The notes under the pieces: generated by a model
Told to the model about the DNA's origin: nothing
The model's input: only the letters and a program-made list of their open reading frames with translations
Database searches by the model: none
Assembly: GCF_003491345.1 (NCBI RefSeq)
Contig: NZ_CP025512.1
Location: 1,860,001 to 1,924,000, forward strand
Direction: 5' to 3'
Length of the DNA: 64,000 nucleotides
Source: Neorhizobium sp. SOG26
GTDB lineage: Bacteria; Pseudomonadota; Alphaproteobacteria; Rhizobiales; Rhizobiaceae
Shown here: piece by piece, positions 55,781 through 63,738 of the stretch
Layout: each line of letters starts with the position of its first letter
How positions within the stretch are numbered: the stretch's first letter is position 1
Made by a program: the position numbers and the translations under genes

Positions 55781-55809
55781 TGTATAGCGACGGTGAAAAA
55801 CGCTGGCAA
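55781..55809 (-). promoter_or_regulatory. Sigma-70-type promoter of leuA
   Basis: On the minus strand TTGCCA (55804-55809) and TATACA (55781-55786) are separated by exactly 17 bases. Transcription would begin near 55774, 23 bases before the leader peptide ATG. It lies right after the benE stop codon. Confidence 0.6.
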
Positions 55810-55815
55810 GCCCAT

Positions 55816-57000
55816 TTATCCCTGTCGGACACGCATGGCGCGGTTGAACGCCATCACCGCACCGCCGGCGACCAGACCCCAGAAAGCCCCGGAAATGCCG
55901 GCAAACGAAAGGCCGGACGCCGTCACCAGGAAGGTGATGGCTGCTGCTTCGCGGGTTTCTGGCTCTCGGTAGGCGGCAAAGGCTGCGTTCGAGAACGCTC
56001 CGATCAGGCCCAGCCCCGCGACCGCCTGCAGGAGAATCGGTGGCGCCAGCGAAACGAAGGCGATGATCCCACCGGCCAGCAGCCCAAGAGCGATATATCC
56101 GACGCCGCCCATGATCGCGGCCCAGTAGCGTCTTGCGGGATCGGGATTGGAGTCTTCGCTGGCGCACATCGCCGCCGTGATCGCCGCCATGTTCACCGGA
56201 ACGCCGCCGAACAACCCGCCGAAGATCGAGAAGGCCCCCGTTCCTGCAAACAGAACGCCCGGCGGCGGCTCGTAGTGATGAACCTTCAGGATCGCGATCC
56301 CCGGGATGTTCTGAGACGCCATGGTGACGATGAAGAGCGGCACGGCGATCGAGATCGCGGCGTGCCAGGTGAAGACGGGCGTCACGAAGGTGAGGTCCGG
56401 ATGGATGGCGGCACCGATCCGCCCCATCGTATCGGCCGGCACGTCGACGCCGAGAACCAGCACCAGCACCATCGCGGCAAGCGATGCGGGCACCGCCCAA
56501 AGGCGCCAGCGCGACACAACCACCATCCAGGTCAGGACGATCGGCAGGCCGAGGGCCGCATTGAACGCGACCGCCTTCACCGGAGCCAGGCAGAGGCTGA
56601 GCAGGATGCCGGCCAACATCGCGTTGGCCAGCGGCGCCGGGATAAGCCGGATCGCCCGGCCGAGCGGCTGGAACAGGCCAGACAAGATGATGAGCGCGCC
56701 GCAGATCACGAAGGCCCCGACAGCCTCGGCAAACCCGCCACCGGCCGTACCGATGCCGGCAAGCAGTGCGGCCCCCGGCGTCGACCAGGCGATGCTGATC
56801 GGCATGCGGTAAAAGCAGGAGAACACGATCGCAAGCACGCCCATGGAGATCGACTGCGCCAGGAGGCCGGAAGCGATTTCCGCCGGATTGGCTCCCATCG
56901 CCTGGAGCCCCTGCATGATCACGGCAAACGAACTGATGAAGCCAACGAAGGCCGTCAGCAGCCCCATCATCAGGGCCGAAACAGAGAAATCCTTGAGCAT
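55816..57000 (-). CDS. benE: Benzoate/H+ symporter family protein
   Basis: This 394-residue membrane protein has about 12 hydrophobic segments and the BenE fold. Recognisable segments are MGLLTAFVGFISSFAVIMQGLQAMGA near the start, and IFGGLFGGVPVNMAAITAAMCASEDSNPDPARRYWAAIMGG in the centre. It resembles BenE of Acinetobacter; no aromatic degradation genes are nearby, so the substrate may be something other than benzoate. It ends 64 bases before the leader of leuA on the same strand. Confidence 0.87.
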   Translation of the reverse strand: MLKDFSVSALMMGLLTAFVGFISSFAVIMQGLQAMGANPAEIASGLLAQSISMGVLAIVFSCFYRMPISIAWSTPGAALLAGIGTAGGGFAEAVGAFVICGALIILSGLFQPLGRAIRLIPAPLANAMLAGILLSLCLAPVKAVAFNAALGLPIVLTWMVVVSRWRLWAVPASLAAMVLVLVLGVDVPADTMGRIGAAIHPDLTFVTPVFTWHAAISIAVPLFIVTMASQNIPGIAILKVHHYEPPPGVLFAGTGAFSIFGGLFGGVPVNMAAITAAMCASEDSNPDPARRYWAAIMGGVGYIALGLLAGGIIAFVSLAPPILLQAVAGLGLIGAFSNAAFAAYREPETREAAAITFLVTASGLSFAGISGAFWGLVAGGAVMAFNRAMRVRQG

Positions 57001-57163
57001 GAATCGTCACCTGCGAAGTCGAGACCGGTCATCGAACACGGTGTCAGCTTCGAATCAAGGCATGTCCCCTCCGAAATAGTTCGGCTTGGACGACGAGATG
57101 CTGAAGCAAATCAGAGATTATTAAAGCCTGCGTGGCATGGTGCCGGTATAGCAGGAAGCTCCG

Positions 57164-59449
57164 ATGATTTCTTCCCTACGTCCGCTACGAGCAAAACCAT
57201 CCCGGGCACAAATCCTGGGGCTGAGTTACTTCCTCCCGGCGATCCTCGCTGTCACGGCGGTGGTCATCGGCGTCGTCAAGGCAGACATCGACAAGCGCGA
57301 GCAGTTCCATGTCTCGCAGCAGGTCAAGGCCGCCGAGCAATTGGCGCGGGTTGCTTCCAACCTTGAGACGAATATCCACGGCAACGTCAATCTCATCTAT
57401 GGTCTGGTCGCGGCAATCGCCGTCGATCCGAACATGAACCAGGCGCAGTTCGCCTCGCTTGTGGAGCGCATCTTCGGCGTCCCGTCCCAACTGCGCAACG
57501 TCGCGGCGGCGAAGGATCTCGTCATCAACCTGGTTTATCCGGAAGAACCCAACCGCAAGAGCCTAGGCCTCGACTACACCAAGAACGAACTCCAGAAGGA
57601 GGCGGTGATGCAGGCGGTCCAGCGCCGCGCGCTGGTCATCACCGGCCCGGTGGACCTCGTGCAGGGCGGCCGCGGACTGATCGCCCGTTATCCGGTATTC
57701 GGGCGCGGCAGCGGTCAGTTCTGGGGCGTCGTCTCTGCTGTCATCGACCTCGATCGCCTTTACCGGGACAGCAATGTCAACACCGCGCGGCAGGACCTCG
57801 ATATCGCGATCGCGCGACGTCCCATCCCGACCGCTAAGGACCTCTTCCTCGGAAAGCTGGATATATTCCATCAGGATCCGGTGAGAACGCGCATCGAACT
57901 CGGCTATGACACCTGGTATCTCGCCGCCGTCCCAAAAAAGGGCTGGCAGGCCCTGCCGCCGGATATCATGCTCTTTCGGGCGATGGCGCTGATGATCGCC
58001 ATCTGCATCGTCGCGCCACTGATCTGGGCCGGCGCACTGATGAAGCAGCGCCACCGCAACATCCATATGCTGCAGGAGCGCGAGGAACAGCTCGAAGCGC
58101 AAAACGCGGAACTGCGGGCGACCCGTTTGACGCTGGAGCACCAGTCGCTGCATGACGCCCTGACCGGGCTGGCAAACCGCCGCTTCCTCGACCAGTTCAT
58201 GACGGCCGCCACGGCAACGCCTTCAGCGGACCGCCTGGCCTTCATCCATATCGACCTCGACCGCTTCAAGGAAGTCAACGATACGCTCGGCCATGCCGCT
58301 GGCGATGCCGTGCTGAAGGACTGCACGGCGCGGCTTCTGAGGCATATCGGCCCCGAAGAGTTTGCCTGCCGCATCGGCGGCGACGAATTCGTGGTTGTGG
58401 TGAGCGGCGCAGATCCGCTGCCACGTTCGAAGGTTGTCGCGAAGTCTATCGTCCAGGCGCTGGCAAAACCGATGCAGATCGACGGCCAGGAAATCCGGAT
58501 CGGCTGCAGCGCCGGCATTGCCTGCCAGGCGACACCGGCCGATGACGTCGGCGAACTGCTGATCAACGCGGATATTGCGCTTTATGAAGCCAAGAAGCGT
58601 GGCCGCGGTCGCGTGGAATGTTTCACCGAAGAACTTCGCGCCGCCGCCGTCCATACCAAGCGGCTGTCGGACGAACTGCTCACTGCCCTCGAGCACGACC
58701 AGATCATCCCCTATTTCCAGCCGCAGTTCGATGCCCGCACCATGGCGATCGCCGGCGTCGAGGTGCTCGCGCGCTGGAACCACCCGACCCGTGGCATCCT
58801 GCCGCCCGACCGCTTCCTGCCGGTCGCCGAAAGCCTCCACCGCTCCGCCGAGATCGACGCGATCATTCTCGACAAGGCGCTGTTTGAGGCAACTCGCTGG
58901 CGCGCGCACGGCATCGACATCCCGCATCTGTCGGTCAACATCTCGGCCCAGCGCCTGGCGGACGAAAGGCTCTTCAAGCGGCTGTCGGAAATCTCCTTCG
59001 AGCCCGGCTCGCTTGCCGTCGAACTCCTGGAATCGATTTCCTTCGAAGGCCAGGGCGAGGAACTGAAATCGGCTATTCACCGCCTCAAGGCGCTCGGCAT
59101 CGACATCGAGATCGATGACTTCGGCACGGGCCATGCCTCGATCGTCAGCCTGCTGGAGCTCGGACCAAAGCGGTTGAAGATCGACCGCAAGCTCATCGCG
59201 CCGCTTGAGGCCGAAGGTGCGCAGCTTAAGCTCGTCGCCTCGATCATCGAGATCGGCCGCTCGCTCGGCATCGAGATCGTTGCCGAAGGCGTGGAAACGG
59301 ACACCCATGTCGAGATCCTGCGCAGCCTCGGCTGCCAGACACTCCAGGGTTATGCATTCGCCAAACCGATGTCGGCTTCGGACTTCATCACCTTTGCCCA
59401 GGAGTGGCAGGCCGAAAACAGCAAGCCGCACCTGGTGCGCATCGCCTGA
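57164..59449 (+). CDS. CHASE-GGDEF-EAL cyclic-di-GMP protein
   Basis: This 761-residue protein has a membrane segment near residues 17-38, a periplasmic CHASE sensor (about 70-260; SLGLDYTKN, VITGPVDLVQGGRGLIARYPVF) and a second membrane helix near 270-292. Next are a short coiled coil, GGDEF (405-409) and EAL. The EAL motif is EVL (533-535); DDFGTGHASI and AEGVET are kept. The GGDEF domain is complete without an RxxD inhibitory site. Both activities are plausible. GGAAGC precedes the ATG. It converges on clpP. Confidence 0.92.
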   Translation: MISSLRPLRAKPSRAQILGLSYFLPAILAVTAVVIGVVKADIDKREQFHVSQQVKAAEQLARVASNLETNIHGNVNLIYGLVAAIAVDPNMNQAQFASLVERIFGVPSQLRNVAAAKDLVINLVYPEEPNRKSLGLDYTKNELQKEAVMQAVQRRALVITGPVDLVQGGRGLIARYPVFGRGSGQFWGVVSAVIDLDRLYRDSNVNTARQDLDIAIARRPIPTAKDLFLGKLDIFHQDPVRTRIELGYDTWYLAAVPKKGWQALPPDIMLFRAMALMIAICIVAPLIWAGALMKQRHRNIHMLQEREEQLEAQNAELRATRLTLEHQSLHDALTGLANRRFLDQFMTAATATPSADRLAFIHIDLDRFKEVNDTLGHAAGDAVLKDCTARLLRHIGPEEFACRIGGDEFVVVVSGADPLPRSKVVAKSIVQALAKPMQIDGQEIRIGCSAGIACQATPADDVGELLINADIALYEAKKRGRGRVECFTEELRAAAVHTKRLSDELLTALEHDQIIPYFQPQFDARTMAIAGVEVLARWNHPTRGILPPDRFLPVAESLHRSAEIDAIILDKALFEATRWRAHGIDIPHLSVNISAQRLADERLFKRLSEISFEPGSLAVELLESISFEGQGEELKSAIHRLKALGIDIEIDDFGTGHASIVSLLELGPKRLKIDRKLIAPLEAEGAQLKLVASIIEIGRSLGIEIVAEGVETDTHVEILRSLGCQTLQGYAFAKPMSASDFITFAQEWQAENSKPHLVRIA

Positions 59450-59457
59450 ATGCGAAA

Positions 59458-59483
59458 AACCCGCCAGCTTTGGCAGGCGGGTT
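59458..59483 (-). terminator. Bidirectional terminator between GGDEF-EAL and clpP
   Basis: Arms AACCCGCC (59458-59465) and GGCGGGTT (59476-59483) with a 10-base loop. On the minus strand it is followed by TTTTT, 23 bases past the clpP stop; on the plus strand it follows the GGDEF-EAL stop by 8 bases. Confidence 0.88.
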
Positions 59484-59506
59484 CTTGATCTACAAGCAGA
59501 AGCGGA

Positions 59507-60124
59507 TCAGATTTCGCTCTGCGACGTCACGATGCGCGACACAAGGCCGTAGCCCACGGCGTCTTCGGCCGACAGCCAGTAGTCGCGGTCGATGTCCTTG
59601 GCGATCTTTTCTTCCGCCTGGCCGGTAGCCTTGGAGAAGATCTTGATCAGGCGCTCGTTCATCTTGATGATCTCGCGGGCCTGGATCTCGATGTCGGATG
59701 CCATGCCGCGGGTACCACCGGACGGTTGGTGAAGAAGGAAGCGGGTGTTCGGCAGGGCGATACGGCGTTCCTTCGGGGCTGCGACGTAGATCAGGGCGCC
59801 GGCCGAGGCGACCCAGCCAGTGCCGATCATCCAGACCTTCGGCTTGATGAACTTGATCATGTCGTGAATCGAGTCACCCGATTCCACGTGACCGCCCGGC
59901 GAATTGACGTAGACGCGGATGTCATCGTCGCTTGCTGCGGCAAGCGCCACCAGCTGCGTGTTGACCTTCTGCGCCAGTTCCTGGGTGATAGGCCCATAGA
60001 TGAAGATCGAACGCGACTTGAAAAGATTCGCCTCCGTTTCCTTGCCGAGCGGCAGTTCCTTCGTCTTGTCGTCGTTGTCGTCTTCGTCGTTCAGCACGGT
60101 CAAAGTCTCCTGCATGGATTTCAT
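59507..60124 (-). CDS. clpP: ATP-dependent Clp protease proteolytic subunit paralogue
   Basis: This 205-residue ClpP-family serine protease has the catalytic Ser107 in GWVASAGAL, His132 in FLLHQPSGG and Asp181 in [12 protein letters not shown]. It differs from typical ClpP in the VASAGALIY sequence where AASMGAFLL is usual, and in an acidic N-terminal extension (residues 11-19, NDEDDNDDK) in place of the axial loop. Rhizobia carry several ClpP paralogues. No clpX, clpA or lon is adjacent, so its ATPase partner is unknown. The start ATG could also be at 60115. Confidence 0.88.
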   Translation of the reverse strand: MKSMQETLTVLNDEDDNDDKTKELPLGKETEANLFKSRSIFIYGPITQELAQKVNTQLVALAAASDDDIRVYVNSPGGHVESGDSIHDMIKFIKPKVWMIGTGWVASAGALIYVAAPKERRIALPNTRFLLHQPSGGTRGMASDIEIQAREIIKMNERLIKIFSKATGQAEEKIAKDIDRDYWLSAEDAVGYGLVSRIVTSQSEI

Positions 60125-60195
60125 ATACGGGACATAATGTGTTCGCCGCCGTAAAACAATGGACAGCAGGCCCGAGAACTCGCCTACCCAGTGCT

Positions 60196-60220
60196 AAGGT
60201 GAATGACGTAGTCACACCTT
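60196..60220. repeat. Inverted repeat between clpP and HupE genes
   Basis: AAGGTG and CACCTT form a 6-base outer stem, with TGAC and GTCA as a 4-base inner stem, a 2-base bulge and a 3-base loop. It sits in the divergent promoter region of the two genes. It might be a transcription factor site or an RNA hairpin. Confidence 0.45.
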
Positions 60221-60310
60221 GGAGGCGCCAGCCGATTGCGGATGGACAGGCCTTGCACCTCTCCCCTAATCTGTGTGTCATTCCGGAAGACTGATAATTT
60301 AGGGGACGAC

Positions 60311-60895
60311 ATGCTGAAACGTTTTTCACTTGCTGCGACCACGCTCGCCGCCGCCGCAACACCCGCCTTGGCTCATCTGAATCCGCTTGAGCACGGCTCC
60401 TTCATGGCGGGCGTCTCCCACCCGCTATTCGGGCTCGACCATATTTTGGCCATGGCGGCGGTCGGCCTCTGGGCGGCGCAGCTGTCTTCCGCTGGTGATC
60501 GAAAGGCGCTCTGGGCCGTGCCCGCAGGTTTCGTCGTTGCCATGGCGGCAGGTTTTGGTCTCGCACTTGCGGGTGTGGCGCTTCCGGTCGTCGAGCCGGC
60601 AATTCTCGCATCGGTTGTTGCGCTCGGGCTCGTGGTTGCCCTTGCCGTGCGCCTGCCCGCTGCAGCCGGCGCCGCGGCCGTCGGGCTTTTCGCCCTCTTT
60701 CACGGCCATGCCCATGGCGGCGAACTGGGCGCCGCCACCGCGCTGCAATACGGGATCGGTTTCGTCGCCTCGACGGCTGCGCTGCACCTTGGCGGCATGG
60801 GCCTCGGGCTCACCATTTCTCGCCTCCACCCGCAGATTGCACGCCTGCTGGGCGGCCTGACGACCGTCGCCGGCCTGTCTCTGGCGTTCGGCTAA
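60311..60895 (+). CDS. HupE/UreJ-family membrane protein
   Basis: This 194-residue protein begins with a signal peptide (MLKRFSLAATTLAAAATPALA) and has the signature HPLFGLDHILAM near residues 37-48 and FHGHAHGGEL later, with five or six helices. Family members transport nickel in hydrogenase or urease systems. No hydrogenase or urease genes are in this window, so the metal could be nickel, cobalt or another. The start at 60311 follows AGGGGA. Its stop is 50 bases from the queF stop. Confidence 0.88.
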   Translation: MLKRFSLAATTLAAAATPALAHLNPLEHGSFMAGVSHPLFGLDHILAMAAVGLWAAQLSSAGDRKALWAVPAGFVVAMAAGFGLALAGVALPVVEPAILASVVALGLVVALAVRLPAAAGAAAVGLFALFHGHAHGGELGAATALQYGIGFVASTAALHLGGMGLGLTISRLHPQIARLLGGLTTVAGLSLAFG

Positions 60896-60945
60896 GAATT
60901 ATTCGGATCCGTCCGGCGCTGTCCGCGAACGGACCCGCCCCCCAA

Positions 60946-61410
60946 TCAGCCGCGGCCGCGATAGGTCGCAACCCCCTGCTCCGGCAACCAGACACCTGCC
61001 GGAGCTTCGCCTGTCTGCCAAAAGACGTCGATCGGGATGCCGCCGCGCGGATACCAGTAGGCGCCGATCCGCAACCATTTCGGCTCCAGCAGGTCGACGA
61101 TCCGCTTGGCGATATAGATCGAGCAGTCCTCGTGGAAAGCGCCGTGATTGCGGAAGGAATGCAGGAACAGCTTCAGCGACTTTGACTCCACCAGAAAGCC
61201 ATTCGGGATATAGTCGATCACGATATGCGCGAAGTCCGGCTGCCCCGTCATCGGGCAGAGCGACGTGAACTCTGGTGCTGTGAACCGCACCACGAAATCT
61301 GTACCCTGGTTGCCGTTCGGCACCTTTTCCAGTACCGCCTCTTCGGGCGTCTTGGGCGCCTCGACCTGTGCGCCGAGCTGCGACAGCCCGCTTACATCCG
61401 TCATCGTCAT
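60946..61410 (-). CDS. queF: NADPH-dependent 7-cyano-7-deazaguanine reductase
   Basis: This 154-residue type I QueF reduces preQ0 to preQ1 in queuosine tRNA modification. The active-site Cys52 is in [14 protein letters not shown], with Asp59. The QueF motif [20 protein letters not shown] is near residues 75-94. The start overlaps the CDF transporter stop by 4 bases (61407-61410), so the two genes are coupled. Confidence 0.95.
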   Translation of the reverse strand: MTMTDVSGLSQLGAQVEAPKTPEEAVLEKVPNGNQGTDFVVRFTAPEFTSLCPMTGQPDFAHIVIDYIPNGFLVESKSLKLFLHSFRNHGAFHEDCSIYIAKRIVDLLEPKWLRIGAYWYPRGGIPIDVFWQTGEAPAGVWLPEQGVATYRGRG

Positions 61411-62321
61411 TTTCCTGCTCCTTCAACATCGATCTTGCGACCGTGTGGGTTTTCGCTGTCCGGCTCCACGTGGATGCCCAGCGTCGCGCCCGGAATGATG
61501 GCCTTGACCGCCTCTTCCATCCGGTCGCAGATGGCATGGGCATCCTCGACGCTCATTTCCGACGGCACGACGAGATGGAAGTCGATGAAGGCCGCCGTCC
61601 CGGCGCGGCGTGCCTTGAAATCATGAACCCCAAGCGCGCCGACGGAATGGGTGGCGATTGCCTCGCGCACCGCTGCCTCTTCGGCAGGCTCGAGCGCCCG
61701 ATCCATCAAACCGCCGAGGGAATGGCTGATCACCCTATAGCCCTGCCAGATGATGTTTACCGCCACCAGGATCGCCAGAACCGGATCGAGGATCGGGTTG
61801 CCGGTGGCGATCGCAAGGATCAGCCCGACGAACACGCCCGCCGAGGTCACCACATCCGACATGATGTGCCGGCCATCGGCTTCAAGCGCCGGCGAGCGAT
61901 GCTTTTTGCCGGCGACGATCAGTTGCCGCGCCCAGACGAGGTTCACCACGCTGGCGAGCGCATTGATGCCGAGACCGATCACCGGTGCATCCGGAAGCTT
62001 GGGCGACACAAGCCCTTGCCACGCCTCGTTGATGATGAGCATCGCCGCCACCACGATCAGCATGCCTTCAACGACTGCCGCGATATATTCGGCCTTGTGG
62101 TGGCCGAACTGGTGGTCGTGGTCGGCCGGTCGCTGCGCGTAACGGATCACGAAATAGGCGATGATCGCGGTCGCCACGTTGACGATCGACTCAAGCCCGT
62201 CCGAGAGAAGGGCAACCGATCCGGTCACCCACCAGGCGAGCATTTTCAGCCCGATCACCGCCACCGAGATCGGGATGCTCCAGAATGCGAGCCTCTCGAC
62301 CAGATTGCTTTCCCTCACCAC
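61407..62321 (-). CDS. Cation diffusion facilitator (CDF) transporter
   Basis: This 304-residue inner-membrane protein exports divalent metal ions such as Zn, Fe or Mn by proton antiport. Six helices are predicted, with HD-type metal-site regions [16 protein letters not shown] (helix 2) and [16 protein letters not shown] (helix 5). A C-terminal ferredoxin-like domain follows. The GTG at 62321 follows AGAAGGA; the frame continues to a TTG at 62372. It overlaps queF, which is not an obvious functional partner. Confidence 0.88.
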   Translation of the reverse strand: MVRESNLVERLAFWSIPISVAVIGLKMLAWWVTGSVALLSDGLESIVNVATAIIAYFVIRYAQRPADHDHQFGHHKAEYIAAVVEGMLIVVAAMLIINEAWQGLVSPKLPDAPVIGLGINALASVVNLVWARQLIVAGKKHRSPALEADGRHIMSDVVTSAGVFVGLILAIATGNPILDPVLAILVAVNIIWQGYRVISHSLGGLMDRALEPAEEAAVREAIATHSVGALGVHDFKARRAGTAAFIDFHLVVPSEMSVEDAHAICDRMEEAVKAIIPGATLGIHVEPDSENPHGRKIDVEGAGK

Positions 62322-62376
62322 CGACTTTGTCCTTCTTGCGCGTGCGAATGATTTGCAGAACCGAAGCTCCAAAACG

Positions 62377-62419
62377 CCGAAACCGCCGCAGCGAGTTTGA
62401 CTCGTTGCGGCGGTTTCGG
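62377..62419. repeat. Long near-perfect hairpin between CDF and MarR genes
   Basis: A 20-base arm (62377-62396, CCGAAACCGCCGCAGCGAGT) pairs with 62400-62419 with one G-T wobble and a 3-base loop. It lies about 55 bases upstream of the CDF gene start and 110 bases from the MarR start. There is no gene in either direction that it could terminate in a normal way. It might be a regulatory element or a remnant of a repeat. A TTTT on the minus strand follows. Confidence 0.6.
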
Positions 62420-62475
62420 AATGGCGGCTCTATGACTCAACTGCCGCCTGTTGTCAAAGACTACGAAAGACCTAA

Positions 62476-62516
62476 TTGCAGATGTGATTAATTTGTTATA
62501 TAACTCGTTATATAAA
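62476..62516 (+). promoter_or_regulatory. MarR promoter and palindromic operator
   Basis: A TTGCAG (62476-62481), 17 bases and TATAAC (62499-62504) form a promoter. TATAAC lies in the left arm of a perfect palindrome TTATATAAC-TC-GTTATATAA (62496-62515), which is also two direct copies of GTTATATAA. It ends just before the GGAGG ribosome site. A MarR dimer bound here would block its own transcription. Confidence 0.7.
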
Positions 62517-62530
62517 CGGAGGAGCAGGCT

Positions 62531-63022
62531 GTGTCACGCGATATCGTACGGGATTTCGGATACCTCACGCTCGGCACGCGCCTCAGGCGGCTGGGAGAAC
62601 TTCTTCAGGCAAACACGCAAGCGGTGATGACCGAGTTCGGCGTCACCATTCCTGCGGCACAATACCCCTTCCTGGCGGCGATTGATCGCGACGGCCCGCT
62701 TACCGTCGGAGAGCTCGCCGAAGCGGTCGGCATCACCCAGCCGGGTGCCACGCGCACGATCAATCAGCTCGTGCAGGCGGGCTTGGTCGAAGCCTCCGTC
62801 AGCGACGAGGACCAGCGGCGCCGCAGCATCACCTTGACGCCAGCCGGCCAGGAACTGGTGGCGCTGTCGAAACAGGCCGTCTGGCCGAAGGTCGAGGCAG
62901 CCGTGCGGGAAGCCTGCGCCGATCTTGATGGCCCGCTGCTCGACCAGATCGCCGCGCTGGAGGCGAGCCTCGCCGCCGCTCCCCTCCTTCAACGGATCCA
63001 CAAGCAGAGGGAACGCCAATGA
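62531..63022 (+). CDS. MarR-family transcriptional regulator
   Basis: This 163-residue winged-helix regulator has LTVGELAEAVGITQPGATRTINQLVQAGLVEA (about 56-87) and a beta-wing with DEDQRRRSITLTPAGQEL. It begins at a GTG with a GGAGGAG site and lies directly behind a palindromic operator. The stop overlaps a GNAT gene by 4 bases. It probably represses this two-gene operon in response to a small ligand. The ligand is unknown. Confidence 0.92.
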   Translation: MSRDIVRDFGYLTLGTRLRRLGELLQANTQAVMTEFGVTIPAAQYPFLAAIDRDGPLTVGELAEAVGITQPGATRTINQLVQAGLVEASVSDEDQRRRSITLTPAGQELVALSKQAVWPKVEAAVREACADLDGPLLDQIAALEASLAAAPLLQRIHKQRERQ

Positions 63023-63699
63023 TGCATGTGCTTGATCGCCCTGTCTGGAATGCGCTCGCCACCGTCCATGCGGGTTTTGCTCAAGGATCGGAGTTGGCCA
63101 AGCGTTACGACCCGACCATCGTGCCGTTCGCCGCGCCGGCCGATTTGACGCAGGCGAGCCTCGATGCGCTGGCGTCGCTGCCGGCACCGTCCGAAGTGAT
63201 GGTGATCGTCGAGTCACAACCGGTGGAAACGCCGCCGTCGCTGGAAACGGTGATGGATGCCGTACTCGTCCAGATGGTTGCTGAAAAACCGTTCGAACCG
63301 ATCGAAGATCCGCGCATCAAACCGCTAGGTGAAGCGGATGCCGAAGAAATGCTTGAACTGGCGAACCTCACGAAGCCCGGCCCTTTCACGCTGCGGGCCC
63401 AGGCGCTCGGCACCTTCTGGGGTATCCGCGAGAGCGGACGCCTCGTCGCCATGGCTGGGCAACGGATGCGCCAACCGGGGTATGCAGAACTCAGCGGCCT
63501 CTGCACCCGTCCAGAGTTCCAGGGCCAGGGGCTCGGCAAGACGATGATGCGTTTCGTGGCCGGCGAGATCTCCGCCCGCGGCGACGCAGTCTTCCTGCAT
63601 GCCTACCGCAGCAATGTCGGAGCGATCGCCATGTACGAGAAGATGGGATTCTCGCTGCGCCGCGAGATGCACATGCGGGTCGCCAAGCGGCCGAACTGA
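63019..63699 (+). CDS. GNAT-family N-acetyltransferase, cotranscribed with the MarR regulator
   Basis: This 226-residue protein has an N-terminal region of about 90 residues and a C-terminal GNAT domain with the acetyl-CoA loop CTRPEFQGQGLGKTMM (about 162-177) and LHAYRSNVGAIAMYEKMGFSL. It starts within the MarR stop codon (ATGA), so it is translationally coupled and probably MarR-controlled. Its substrate may be related to the MarR ligand. No closer family name is certain. Confidence 0.9.
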   Translation: MMHVLDRPVWNALATVHAGFAQGSELAKRYDPTIVPFAAPADLTQASLDALASLPAPSEVMVIVESQPVETPPSLETVMDAVLVQMVAEKPFEPIEDPRIKPLGEADAEEMLELANLTKPGPFTLRAQALGTFWGIRESGRLVAMAGQRMRQPGYAELSGLCTRPEFQGQGLGKTMMRFVAGEISARGDAVFLHAYRSNVGAIAMYEKMGFSLRREMHMRVAKRPN

Positions 63700-63738
63700 T
63701 CTCGGCCGCTTGGAGTTAAGGGAGGAACGCTGCGCGCC

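Noticed and set aside
55093..57366. 757-codon plus-strand frame over leuA leader and benE
   Set aside because: Antisense to benE and leuA; composition is low complexity and charged.
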